NCBI GenBank assembly: GCA_017354895.1
Contig: CP071499.1
Location: forward strand, 372,001 to 436,000
Reading direction: 5' to 3'
Length of the DNA stretch: 64,000 nucleotides
Source: Podospora comata
Lineage: Eukaryota; Ascomycota; Sordariomycetes; Sordariales; Podosporaceae
In this document: positions 20,405 to 30,862 of the stretch, piece by piece
How positions within the stretch are numbered: the stretch's first letter is position 1
How the letters are laid out: every line of letters starts with the position of its first letter
Made by a program: the position numbers and the translations under genes
The notes under the pieces: generated by a model
What the model saw: the letters and a program-made list of their open reading frames with translations, nothing else
Database searches by the model: none
Told to the model about the DNA's origin: nothing

Positions 20405-21904
20405 TTAGAGAATTTTGTTTGGGACCCCTCTAGCCACCTAAATTCCTAACCCTGAGAAGAAAATCCAAGAATCCAGCACGTACTTCCCACTTACTCCGAC
20501 TTCCAAGATAGATTCGATGTTACTTACACTGCTTTTCCAAAAGCTCTGCATATATATTTTAAATATTTACCATTTTTTTAAAAAGAAATAAAAGTAAAAA
20601 ATATCGGTAATTCTTAATTTTGGGCTATTTCATACTAAATACTTTTTTTATTATATTTAATAAAACAGTAACGTATATTATAAGCGAGTCGTACATATAA
20701 GCGAGTCGTACAGTCTCCACCACGACGCGTCCTCCTTACACCTAACATCAATCTTTTCCACAACCCAACATGCCTCCTACTTCAAAGGAAGCCAGGATAC
20801 TCTTAGCCCTTAAGGCTCTCCAAAAGGACGAAAAATTAAGCCTCCGAGCTGCAGCTAAGCTCTACAACGTACCACCTATAACTCTCTCTAACCGACGCGC
20901 CGGCCGGCCTGCACGACGCGATACAATACCCAATTCGAAAAAGCTAACTCAATCGGAAAAGGAAGCTATTGTCCGATATATTATTAAGCTATATACGTAA
21001 GCTTTTCCACCAAGATTACGTAATATAGAAGATATGGCTAACTAACTACTACGCGTACGCGGCGCGCCCCCTATTGGTAAGCTCTCGGCACATAACTTCG
21101 TTAAACGCCAGCTACAGCTCCGTACGCGTTTTACGCGTGGATACGATTACTAAAGGGCTAAGTGCGAGGATCTAAAGGTTATTACCGAGTAGTTTACGCT
21201 CGTACGGAACACTAAGGCCAAGTATAGTATTATAAATAATAATATCTATAACTTCGACGAGACTAGGTTTATAATAAGCAATATTAAGACTCGCATTACT
21301 AACCATTAAAATATCTCCCCGTCTTTAATATTAGCTACGGTAGACCAGCTTACTAAGGGTGTAACGGCTATAATGCACCAGGTCGCTCTCCTTCATGCAG
21401 AAAACGCTTCACTCCGTAAGGCTAACGAGGCCTTAAGCAAGCGCCGGAGAGCCAAAAGGATACGTGTGCAGCTTGGAGGATCACTTACTGTGCAAGATTC
21501 ACAGGATCTACTGGACCAGAAGGCCGTGGGTGGGGAGGCAGTGGAAGAAATACAGCCGGATGGCGGTAGTGCAGGGGGGGCTCGTACGAAGGTTCGGTGC
21601 TGTGGTGTGTGCGGCAAGCCTGGCCATAACGCGCGCACTTTCCAGGAGGCTGGGGAATCATCTGATTCAGCCGTTTCTGATGTAATTGTAGTTGCTTCCT
21701 AATGTTATTACGGTATAATTGAGGATAGTTGTTGTAGGGTGGTGGAGACTGTACGACTTGCTTATATGTACGACTCGCTTATAATATACGTTAGTAAAAA
21801 TTATATATCCTTAAAAGTAGGTTAACGTATGTCGTATTGTTAAAAGCATGGAAATGGGAAGGGGTGTCCACACCAGATCGAAGGGGTCCCAAACAAAATT
21901 CTCC
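20405..21904. mobile_element. older inverted-repeat element (MITE-like) split by a Fot1-type insertion
   Basis: A perfect 22-bp inverted repeat bounds this block: GAGAATTTTGTTTGGGACCC(CT) at 20408-20429 and its reverse complement at 21882-21903. A TTAA lies just outside on each side (20401-20404 and 21905-21908), the target-site pattern of piggyBac-like and some other cut-and-paste elements. Without the younger insertion the element would be about 380 bases, AT-rich and non-coding, so it is probably a non-autonomous element mobilised by another copy's transposase. The boundary bases next to TTAA are not perfectly symmetrical. Confidence 0.6.
20671..21791 (+). mobile_element. Fot1/pogo-type DNA transposon, internally deleted
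   Basis: Terminal inverted repeats of about 53 bp (20671-20723 and 21739-21791, one visible mismatch) start ACGTATATTATAAGCGAG and are flanked by TA (20669-20670, 21792-21793), the target duplication of Tc1/mariner/pogo elements. Inside, 20770-21000 encodes the N-terminal helix-turn-helix of a Fot1-like transposase (MPPTSKEARILLALKALQ). A decayed stretch near 21240-21290 still reads like the first catalytic block (IYNFDETRF). 21373-21702 encodes the C-terminal coiled segment and a zinc knuckle (CGVCGKPGHNART, followed by Phe where Cys is usual). The middle catalytic core is missing, so it is non-autonomous; TAG and TAA codons replacing Trp and Gln fit RIP. Confidence 0.82.
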
Positions 21905-21958
21905 TTAAACACCGGGTTAACCAGTGCGTTTAGCTTTCATTTAGTGATTAATAGCACA

Positions 21959-22842
21959 TCATACTTGCGTTCTCGTCACCACAGTTGTCACAGCTTGGTC
22001 GCTCTCAGCATATATGTACGTTCGTAATTTCAACCCAGGATCGCTGACTTACTTGCCGTGACGGTCACCATCACCGTTCTCGTCCCGCTCGGCGTGATAT
22101 CTGGGGTGGCAGTTTGCTGGCAGGGTGGTGCAAATTTTTCCGTTATTAAAAACACTGAACTCACTGTTTCGATAAAATCGACGTGACCATAGTCCCACCC
22201 TGTTGGATCACCTGCTGAGATTCTGGTACCAAGATCGATCATTGTTGTCACGACTAGTGTTATAACGCAGGTGCTTGTAGGGTATGTGCTTGTATTGTAG
22301 GCAGGTGACGTAAAAGTAAAACGGGTACATGTCATCATTGCTGTTGTGGTTCTGGTTGCAGGTACTAGTATTGGGATCGAAGGACTTCCGACGTGATTTG
22401 ACTCAGCGGCAAGGGACTAGAAGACTGGTGAGGGAGGGGTGACATGATAGGTGGCCTGTGGAACTGTGCACTGCGTGTCATGAAGAGAGCCAAGTTGATC
22501 CCCGCCTATTTAATGTGAAGCCAACGCTGTTGCAAACATATCGGGTGTCCTTCTTTCCGGACTGGGCCACGGTTTGGATGACCTTGAACCCAATGGGACA
22601 ATCATCTGTTTAGGTATTGTATTGGCTCTTCCCGGTGCGCTCTGGCTGCTATGTTGCTCACCTGGAAACACTTCCACAACCGTGAAATTCTGCGGTGAAC
22701 TTCCATTGAAAAGGTACGAACCCCCGTCCACATAGTCGGCAATAATAGGTCGGCATGCATCAGGTGTGAGTTCTTCTGAAGCTCTAGCCAACCACACAAG
22801 CGCCGTGAAGCTGAATAGCGCATATGAAACGAAGCTGGGCAT
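21959..22842 (-). pseudogene. decayed gene for a secreted, Thr-rich surface protein
   Basis: Exon 1 (22842-22662) encodes a signal peptide (MPSFVSYALFSFTALVWLAR) and EELTPDACRPIIADYVDGG. A 56-nt intron (GTGAGC...AACAG) leads in phase to DDCPIGFKVIQTVAQSGKKD (from 22605). Beyond about 22510 the frame changes, and a Thr-rich region continues in another frame (DTQCTVPQATYHVTPPSPVF, later MMTCTRFTFTSPAYNTSTYP). An in-frame TAG stands where Gln would fit, which looks like a C-to-T change. A last intron (GTAAGT after 22050) joins to a short terminal exon ending at 21959. An unseen intron could explain the frame change, but the TAG argues for a pseudogene. It lies 54 bases from the transposon block. 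Confidence 0.5.
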
Positions 22843-23188
22843 CTTGAAAACAAAATCAAGGTACCCTGTCTGTGCATGTCCCCGAAGCCTGTCATCTCAA
22901 TGGTGTTATAATATAAATGTCTGGAAGTCCTCCAGAGAGACTTCTCATAGAGGGTTATCCCGCGGATATGCATGTTGATATTACCTCAAGACTGTTGGAC
23001 TGCAGGGGTTCTCTCGAGGTTGCAAGAAGATATCTATAAATACATACTAATAGATTAAACGATGTCAAAGTAATGAACATTTATCTAGCCCACATATCGC
23101 CACGTAACCCTCGCTCATATTTTAGTGCGAATATGTAACCATTGAACGCCCCAATCCCCGTGTAGTTGATCCATTTCCATAACCTCAA
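22843..23188. other. intergenic, nothing recognised
   Basis: About 345 bases, moderately AT-rich, between two minus-strand genes. No coding or repeat signal was seen. Confidence 0.4.
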
Positions 23189-23783
23189 CTATGCATGATT
23201 GACCTGTGCCGTTGAAGTGTTACCAGCGGGCGTCTTCGGTTCGGGAACGGAATCTGTCGGTGGCACCACAGATTCTTCTGATCGTTGGGGAGGGTCTCGA
23301 GTATACTGGGGCAGGTCGGGAGACCCGTCCCCAACCTTCATCTCGGGTGCGCTGGGTCCTGAATAATTGTCTTTGCTAGCCTGATTCGGATCAAACTGTT
23401 GGTATTTAGGTAATTGCTCCAACTCAGAGTCCGTGGTAGCGGAGGTGTTTGTGTTTGCCACAGGTGTGTTTCTGGTTTGTCGAGCGTAGAAGGACCATAA
23501 GAGGACACTGAGGGCCAGAAGACCGACAACTCCTCCTACTACGCCGCCAGTGATCGCTCCATTGGAATCTTTTTCCCCATCTTCCGATCTTGCAGTTACT
23601 GGCACGGAAGATGTCAGTAGTCTTCTAGGGTACCTAGACTAAATGTAAAACTTGTGAGTCGGTACCTGTTCTTCGCCAACGATTACCCGTAGAGGGCACA
23701 TAGAGCACTCCCGCCTCGACAAGAGCTGCTCCGAAATTTGCCGCCAGAAGAAAGGCCGCCATTGACGCCCCTTTGCAATTCAT
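23189..23783 (-). CDS. single-pass membrane protein with Gly-Val TM segment
   Basis: Two exons (23783-23666 and 23598-23189) join in phase across a 67-nt intron (GTACCG...GCCAG) to give 175 residues. Exon 1 encodes a signal peptide (MAAFLLAANFGAALVEAG) and a short ectodomain. Exon 2 starts VTARSEDGEKDSNG and contains the membrane segment AITGGVVGGVVGLLALSVLL at about 55-75. The cytoplasmic tail (~100 residues) is polar, Pro/Ser/Gln-rich and probably disordered. A GGVVGGVVG membrane entry is typical of fungal surface sensors and WSC/mid2-like proteins, but the ectodomain here is only about 30 residues and has no known domain. Confidence 0.65.
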
Positions 23784-24516
23784 GATTACTATGACAAGAA
23801 ATGACAGAAAAGGAGGAAAAGGTTGATGTATGTATAAGAACGTATTTCATGCGAGATGTAAAAACTCAATGAAGGAGACTGGACTTGGGCCAAAGAAAGA
23901 TGGGAGAATTAGTGAAACAACAGAACTCAGGAACGCTTTGAATGGGGTCTGGCTTGCACTTCAATTTTATGCGAGAAGTTTGCGCATCTGGGGGCTGTTG
24001 AATTTAGAAGATCAAACGCGACATTGTGCGGTACAGTTGAGGCTGAGACCTCGTTGTAGAGTCCGACGCGACCAATTGCTTTGAGAAACATCAGCTTCAG
24101 CCACAGCACGATGGTTTTCAGCCAGCGGTTAGCTAAAACAAGATCGGATGCGCCGCTGACACAATGCGATGCTTACTCTTTGAAAAAGATGAAACAGCAA
24201 AGCAAGCGCATTTGATCAAATCAGACAACGTTCCAAACAATCTTACAAATAACTTGAATTACCAACTAGGTACTTGTCCCCAGCTTGCAATCGTCTTTCG
24301 CCCACCATCTTCCAGACCCTGCGCTCTAACTTGGCCTGACGGCCACTTGATGGCTAGGCATCTCCGCAGGGAGATGTTGAGGACTAAGCTCTCCGATTTG
24401 AAATGCGGATTGCAACAGGTGCTCCATTGTGCCTTTGCGCATACCCAGGCAACTCCGAGTACATGTACTGATACCCGGCGTCCAGCTTGGGTGTATTGAC
24501 ACCCAAGACAGTGTAA
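23784..24516. other. intergenic, nothing recognised
   Basis: About 730 bases between two related minus-strand membrane-protein genes. Small plus-strand frames at 23830-24084 and 24164-24499 have no recognisable features. Confidence 0.4.
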
Positions 24517-24714
24517 TCACCCCTGTTGTATGCTTAGTTGCTGATACTCTGCTCGACGGCGGTGGAGGAGCCACATGACAATAGCCAGGATCGCAATACC
24601 AACAACACCTCCTACTACACCTCCAATGATTGCTCCTGTGGGAGTAGCAGACCCCTCGGATTCGGAATCTGCCGCCGGGTTCCCTCCTCCGCCTGCTGAC
24701 TTGGCATTCACTGT
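24517..24714 (-). CDS. last exon of a second Gly-Val single-pass membrane protein (5' exon not found)
   Basis: The segment reads NAKSAGGGGNPAADSESEGS then TGAIIGGVVGGVVGIAILAI (membrane) and ends MWLLHRRRAEYQQLSIQQG. An acceptor-like TTCCTAACAG precedes it, so it should be the 3' exon of a spliced gene, like its neighbour at 23189-23783, which has the same order of acidic linker, GGVVGGVVG entry and basic stop-transfer. No upstream exon with a signal peptide was found before 25009, so the gene may be truncated. The two are probably tandem paralogues. Confidence 0.45.
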   Translation of the reverse strand, partial: TVNAKSAGGGGNPAADSESEGSATPTGAIIGGVVGGVVGIAILAIVMWLLHRRRAEYQQLSIQQG

Positions 24715-25008
24715 TAGGAATGGGGGTCAATACTCTGCCTGTCTGGAAGAATGACTCAATAAATCTGCTACAGCTAGCCTCGGGCATTCAATTGTCAATT
24801 ACAAAGTCAAGGTAACGAGCACCCCGTCGTTACATACTCAGGAAACGACCATTTCATTCAACGCATTGGGTCAGAAATACCACCGATAGTTTTAAATTGC
24901 CGCTCAGCAGGAGAGAGATGGAATAGAATGTGGTGCTACCTAGGTAGGTAGGTATCTACAAAGCAAAGGTTGCAAACTTGAGCCAGGGTACGATGCACCT
25001 GCACGCCC

Positions 25009-25341
25009 TCAGTCCCAGAAGCTGTCTTTCTCGGCATATGTGTTGCCAGCCGTGACACGCGACTCGCCTCCGGCGCGCAGGGAGCTGATAGCCACGGTGC
25101 TGTCAGTCTGGGGGAGATTCATATCCTCTTTCCAGGCAGTGCTGACGAAATTGCCGCTCCGCAGCCTGGCCTTGTCCGTTACGTCGACAGACCCGATAGA
25201 AATACCATGGCTGGCGGCGGCCTCTACCGCCTTCGCGCCGACAGCGCCGTCAACTTGGGCGGCCAGGATGCGGAGCAGCTCCAGTGTATCCTTTTGCTCC
25301 GCCGGCGGCCCTGCGCTGATCTTCTCGGTGTCTGTACACAT
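25009..25341 (-). CDS. small protein with a two-repeat HET-s-type amyloid (prion-forming) domain
   Basis: A 110-residue protein. After a ~45-residue helical start (KDTLELLRILAAQVDGAVGA) come two HRAM-like repeats: ISIGSVDVTDKARLRSGN (47-64) and ISSLRAGGESRVTAGNTY (85-102). It ends KDSFWD. The pattern ESRV-x-x-GN-x-Y followed by an aromatic F-W-D end matches the second repeat of the HET-s prion domain. The first repeat's KAR-x-x-x-GN matches HET-s repeat one, and the two Gly-Asn pairs are 36 residues apart in both proteins. In HET-s this region folds into a beta-solenoid amyloid that switches on a HeLo pore-forming domain; no HeLo domain is visible here. An upstream exon is possible, because the frame stays open past the ATG to a splice-acceptor-like TTGTAG. 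It is divergent from the NLR gene at 25751. Confidence 0.75.
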   Translation of the reverse strand: MCTDTEKISAGPPAEQKDTLELLRILAAQVDGAVGAKAVEAAASHGISIGSVDVTDKARLRSGNFVSTAWKEDMNLPQTDSTVAISSLRAGGESRVTAGNTYAEKDSFWD

Positions 25342-25750
25342 GAGTTCGGCACCATTTCCCACCTACAACATGAAGGCGCCGAGCCTGGGCGGACGCAAAG
25401 ATGAAAAGATAGTCTTGAATTCACGTCTAGATATTGCCAATTCCATGAGTGGCTGGGGTACCTAGGTACCTTAGGTTTCGGCGTCTACAAGGTGCATGTT
25501 TTATGTAAACCCTAGTTACCTCTAGGTACATCTACTTTATCTACCCTGGTCATCAACCCCTTTACATATAATCTGACATACATTAGCATCAGCCGCCGGG
25601 ACCGCTGTTTTCTTCCTTCTTTTCCCCCTTTTCTCGCGGCGGGAGCCTTGAATCGGATGTTGTTACTTCTAGGGCGATACGCACACCATTATCCTATTTG
25701 GTCTTTCAGTGCAGTGCCAGAAGATGAACCACACTGAGCTCAACTAGACG
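25342..25750. promoter_or_regulatory. shared divergent promoter between the amyloid-motif gene and the NLR gene
   Basis: The 409 bases separate the two divergent start codons. They contain a palindromic GGTACCTAGGTACC-type motif (about 25457-25471) and further TCTAGGTA/CTAGGTAC copies; similar TACCTAGGTAGG repeats occur at 24940-24955. No TATA box was identified with confidence. Confidence 0.4.
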
Positions 25751-28297
25751 ATGAGCACGGCACCGAAGGACAGGGGCTGGGCCGAGCATGATGAAGAGGG
25801 CCTAAAGAAGCAAGGGACGATCTCGATAGAGAGTCAGGTCGTCGACGGCAACGCGCGAGTCCACAACGGCAACAACGTCTACATAACCAGGCGAGCATCC
25901 ACCTTCAATAGGCGCGATGCCGACATCCTGAACTGGCTGGCGCCACGCGTCAGCTTCCACCAGACACACGGCCGCATCCAGAGTAGGCGCACATCGCGCA
26001 TCACGCCGACTCGGGCGACAACGACAATTACCCGGGGAGTCTGACAGGTTCGATAAGTGCAGATCCGGCACTCTGCTCAAATTATGGTGCTTAGGGGTGC
26101 GTAGGTCGCCCCCATGCCACAGGGTGTGGGGCACCAGACAAAGGGCCCAGGTTTCACCAAACCCACACCGGTTTGCTCTTAAGGCTGGATTTTCCTACTG
26201 TTTACTTTAAGACTTAAAAACCAACAACCAACTTACTGTAATACCAATTTGTCAACCATTTCTGGCCATTTTGGCTCTCATTTTCGCAGCCAGTGGTTTT
26301 CCTAGGCCACCAGCCCAACACAGGGAGACTAATGAAGCATACTTATTCCGATATAGTGGGCGCTGCCAAATCAGTTCTCGCGTATGTCGTGCTCCGCAAG
26401 CACCCCGCGGCGGCAGGGAGACTAACATTGTCCCAGTTCTATCGTGATCACAGCACCTGCTAGAGCTACAAGAGCAGTTAAACAGAAGCAGAAATAGCGC
26501 CAGGATAGAGTGCTTCTATCTAAGCTACAAGGAGGAGTACACCCTCCTGGAGCTCCTTGGTAGTGTCATCAAGCAGCTGGTCGCAGTGAACGACGTGGTC
26601 CCTGAGTGTGTCGTCAAGGTATGGAGGAAGCGGAACCAGGGCAACAACGCGGCCACGATCCAAGACTTTTTGACCATGCTCCGCAACCTGGTGCAGGAGC
26701 AACGCGCCTTCATCGACGTCGACGCTTTGGACGAATGCAAGCCCGAGTACAGGCTCCGGCTCATGAGCCTCCTCCAACCGGAGTCCAGCAACGTCAGGCT
26801 TTTGGTGACGTCTCGGCTGCTGGACGAATTCGACGAGGTTTCGAGCGACTCTGAGCAGATCCAGATCACGGCAAACTCGACCGATCTCGATATCTTCATC
26901 GACCACGAGTTCAAATCATATCCGCGGCTGAAGAAGTTCCTGAAGATGGACCCCACGCCCCAGGAAGAAGTGAAGAATAGCATCAAGAGCGCGTGCGATG
27001 GCATGTGAGTGACCACGGCTAAAATTGGCGCGGTAGAGGTAACGGGGCTAAAAGGTCGTAATTTGCCTAGGTTCTTGGTCGCCTTTCTCCAGATGCAGTC
27101 TATCGAGGCTGAGCGGACACTAAGGGGGGATCCGTGGCAGCCTATGCAGCCTCCCGCACAAGATCGACGACCTGTACGAGCACACCATGGCACGCATCTT
27201 CGGCATGGAAGAGACCGACAGGAAGCTTGCTGTCGACACTCTGTCGTGGATCGCGTGCGCCAGCCGCCCGCTGGCCACCAAGGAGCTCCAGCACGCCCTC
27301 TCCGTCGTCCCGGCAACCTTGAGCTGGACTTGGACATGATATACCCCGAAGATGACATACGGGATGTTTGCGGTATGCACTACACCGCCCAGGGCTACTT
27401 CAGGGACCGCTTCTCTGGCTTCCACGCTACCATCGTGCAGACCTGCACCAGCTATCTATCCCTGAAGGTCTTGGAGCAACCCGACGACCGGGACGGCCAG
27501 ATCTCGTTCGCCGACGACGACACAGACGAGTCACGGGACCCGCAGGAGCTCCAGAGGTGCTTCGAGACCCATGGCGCCTCGGCCGAGAACCGCCTCTCAT
27601 ACTCGACCAAAATTAACAAGTTTCCATTCGCCGAGTACGCAGCGAAGAACATCGCCTATCACCTGTGGAAACTGAGCGATGCTCCGACAGCGCCGAGGAT
27701 CGCGCAGTCGCTGGTCGAGCTCCTGCAGAGCGGCTCCAAAAGGAGCTTCCTTCTCCGAGTTCTTGATTCGTCCTACTATGCGAGTTTCTACTTTATGTCT
27801 GGGGGCGGTGACGGTGGCGGTGGCGGAAGCAGCGACGCCAGCGATGAGTTTGATGAGGTGGAAAAAGACGAAGAGCCTGGGCCGAATAATCTCTGGCACG
27901 ATATGATGGAAGACTCGCAATTCGACTGGTCATCTGATGAGGAGTCTAGCAACGACGGTGATTTTGCTTCACAGTCATCCGGATATAAGCCGAGACTGGC
28001 GCCAGCCCGTGAGGCCAATGCCATCCACCTGGCAGCCTTCCTCGGCTGGCCGCCAGCCGTGCTGAGGATACTTGAGACAGCCGACGCGCCCTTCAACATC
28101 AACATCCTCGATTCGGTTTCCAGGACGCCGCTGTCGATAGCGGTTGCCGAAGAGAACTGGGACGTGGTGGACGTCATCCTCAGCCACGGCGGATCCATCA
28201 ATTTCCTCGACAAGGCAGGCCATAACATACTGCGGCACGCAGCCAAGAGCAACAAAGTCGACATCATCAAGCGCTTGATTACCACAAATCTCACCCT

Positions 28298-28334
<37 letters not shown>

Positions 28335-29408
28335 TACCCTCGAGCCCGCTTTCTCAAAGATCCGTCGCCGAAGGATGTCGTGATGGACGCGCACTCGCTT
28401 GAAATGCTCAAATCTAGTCCTTCCTGGCTGCCCTTCTTGCCATTGTTCACTACATATTATCTCTACTTATGCTGCTCTCCGGTGGCAAGCTCTGGCAGCC
28501 AGAGAAGCCAGCGGAGGGCCCAGCGGAGAAACCGGGCGCCATTCCTGAGAACTGTGAGGAACAGGCCGTGTTGGAGGGGCAGGCCGCATCAGAGGCGCAG
28601 GCGTCTACCCCGGCGATACAGCTTAGTACTTACCTTCATCTGATGCTTGCCGCAGGCCTAGGCGATATCGGCGCAATCTAAAAGCTGCTCGCGGCGGGCG
28701 AGGCGACCTTCCCGGCGGAGATGTCGATGTTTTATATCACCGCCTTCTTCCTCGCCGTCGAGGCGAACCACCTGTGGGTTGTCGAGAAGATGTTAGACAG
28801 CGGTGTCGGCGTGAACGCGCGCGGCCTGGGGCGCAAGACGGCGCTGCACATCGCTGCGGCCCAGAACTACGTGGAGGTCGTCAAGCTTCTTCTCGACCGA
28901 AACGCCAAGCTGGACCTGCGGGATGCGGAGGGCTAGATAACATACACAGCGAACGGAGACAGGGATCACAAAGAGGGTGAGCATATACATATATAAGAGA
29001 TTTCTCTTTGTTCCGTAAGCAAAAGCTGACAGCAAGCTGGGGGAACCAGTGGTCCAACTTCTGCGAATCGCCGCCGCCAATCCCAACGAAAGAGGTCCGG
29101 CCGGCATCATGAGGTTATACCAGGCGGAGGCTAGCGGCGACATCGAGAACGTCAAGTTCCTGCTCCAGAACAATGTCAACTCGTCCATCACTACCAATTA
29201 CGGCTGGGCTCCACTGCACTGGGCCGCCAACAGCGGCCACGCCGACTGCGTGCGCGAGCTGCTCAAGTGGAAAGTGGACCTGAACACCTTATCGGATATC
29301 TCGACGACGCCGCTCGACATGGCCCGCGAGATGAACCAGACGCACATAATCAGAATCCTGTTCGACGCCGGCGCGAAGACAGCCGAGGAGGTTCTGAAGA
29401 AGATTTAA
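25751..29408 (+). pseudogene. NACHT-ankyrin NLR gene with an N-terminal HET-s-type amyloid motif, disrupted
   Basis: The N-terminus is ordinary for this class. ISIESQVVDGNARVHNGN (24-41) is one HRAM-like amyloid motif, followed by RRDADILNWLAPRVSFHQTH, the lead-in to a NACHT domain. The P-loop part is absent: about 26045-26500 does not read as NACHT. Coding sense resumes with ECFYLSYKEEYTLLELLGSV, Walker B FIDVDALDEC, LLVTSRLLDEF, then SLPHKIDDLYEHTMARIFG and the TAQGYFRDRF segment. Ankyrin repeats follow at about 28010-28290, 28720-28935 and 29130-29400 (for example GWAPLHWAANSGHADCVREL). A likely intron lies at 28974-29038. The reading frame is broken several times, so a full receptor is not made. 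The remaining GC-rich codons suggest recent loss. It is divergent from the amyloid-motif gene at 25009. Confidence 0.75.
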
Positions 29409-30200
29409 GGAGATAACATCCTCGATGTGGTACGCAGAGCAGAGACGGACGCAGGGGTCTCCCCCGAGGCAAACGCTTTTTTTGCTTCTTACGCCTCACT
29501 AACGGGAATCTCGACGAGTACGACCAGGAAGCCGACCCGGAGATTCTTTGAAAAAGGGCCAGCTTGTCACGTATCGGGAGATTCGCGCCTTCGTCGCCCT
29601 CAAGCATGAGAAGTTCAAGGGCCTTGTCGAGGACGGGTCAACAATGACACTACGGCTAAAGGTCTGCCAGAGGGCGGAGATGAGGAACATGCTAATCAAT
29701 AGTATGGGCGGCGATGCGAGCACGTATTGCAACTAGGTAACTAGATGAACTTGTTAAAGTTAGGTACTCTACGAATACACTGAATCTGAAGAATAAAAGG
29801 AAAAGAGCAAGAGAAGATTTGACATAATGAGCCTGTGATATGGCTTCTTGATATGAGGGACGAACAACTGCCATAAATAAGTTTTCCAGGTACTTGTGCG
29901 CAAGCGGCCTCTCGTCAACAATGGGGAAGACCACAACAGAGACGCCCCTGAATGGCACACAACTGCCAGCCAGCTGTCGGCAGAATAACACCTGTTCACA
30001 GTGCTGAATAAGTTCTTCATCCAGACACTTTCGGAAGCACAGCCTTATCCGCCATTCCATAATGCTCTCCAGCCTAAATCTCAGGGTTGCTCCCATTTTA
30101 AGAGTCCCATGGTCCCCCAGTTTCATACCTCTTAAGTGGCCTTGTATTGACAGCCATACCCCGCCTTTCTAATCTCAACTGACACATGTCAACTTTGAAA
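29409..30200. other. region after the NLR with a possible gene remnant
   Basis: A plus-strand frame at about 29548-29736 (EIRAFVALKHEKFKGLVEDG, then MTLRLKVCQRAEMRNML) looks protein-like and is preceded in another frame by LDEYDQEADPEIL. It could be the tail of the NLR's original neighbour or of the NLR itself. A 144-codon minus-strand frame at 29692-30126 is not convincing. Confidence 0.35.
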
Positions 30201-30569
30201 ATGAAATCTTTCAACATTTGCCTTGCCATTGCTGTCATCTGTTCGACAATCGTTGCAGCAATTGGTGACACTATTCCCTGCATCTGCAACTCAGGTCTAC
30301 CAAAGGGCAACGGAGGCGATTGCAACCAGTGGTGCGGTGACGCCTGTTTGAAGTACCTACGGGAAGAACTCTTGACCATGGACCTAGCCCACTGCTTGGA
30401 CTCGACTGTATGTCTACACGCCCTGTTGACTGGTGATGACATCGACACATTGGCTAACTACCTACGATTCCTCCAACAGTGTGATACCGACAGCTCTGCC
30501 GAAGATAAAGCTCGAGGTGTCTGCAATTGCAGCTGCAAAAGCGTTCGCCAAGTTTCACAGGAGCCTTGA
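30201..30569 (+). CDS. small secreted Cys-rich protein
   Basis: A 122-residue protein counted from MKSFNICLAI; an in-frame ATG five codons upstream (30186) is less likely because it would put polar residues before the signal peptide. The signal peptide is MKSFNICLAIAVICSTIVAA. The mature protein has about eleven Cys, including CIC, C-W-C-x3-C, and a CNCSC cluster near the end. It is small, acidic and without a known domain, the profile of a candidate effector or an antimicrobial-type secreted protein. It follows the broken NLR and begins a run of five secreted-protein genes. Confidence 0.72.
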   Translation: MKSFNICLAIAVICSTIVAAIGDTIPCICNSGLPKGNGGDCNQWCGDACLKYLREELLTMDLAHCLDSTVCLHALLTGDDIDTLANYLRFLQQCDTDSSAEDKARGVCNCSCKSVRQVSQEP

Positions 30570-30862
30570 GGTGACAAGGCCAGGACGAAAGCGAATTGAT
30601 GGGAAGGTAACATTCGGCGCGGAAGACCTTGGCTGGAGTCCTATCCCAGTCGAGTATTCTTCTCCGCGTTTCAACGCCGTCACGTCCATGACCACGCGCT
30701 AATCTATTTTTTCCATAAAAGCCCACGAATGAGAAGTCACAAACAGAGATACAGACGATATGAATGCCGGTACTTGTCCATGTCGATGATTGTACATAAT
30801 GAGGCCATTGCTCTGTTGTTGTAGAATAGTACAGACCACCACCATTAGTCTGGCCAACCATC

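Noticed and set aside
26525-27358. 277-codon minus-strand frame
   Set aside because: It is the antisense shadow of the GC-rich NACHT region, where stop codons are rare on both strands.
28300-28334. CTGCTC-type hexamer repeat as a microsatellite of interest
   Set aside because: It simply encodes an Ala-Pro run in the NLR remnant; short and common in GC-rich fungal genes.
27009-28643. Single 544-codon plus-strand frame taken as one protein
   Set aside because: Its first ~100 codons are out of frame with the NACHT-downstream helices, which read correctly in another frame. Only the later part is true NLR sequence, so it is not a gene by itself.
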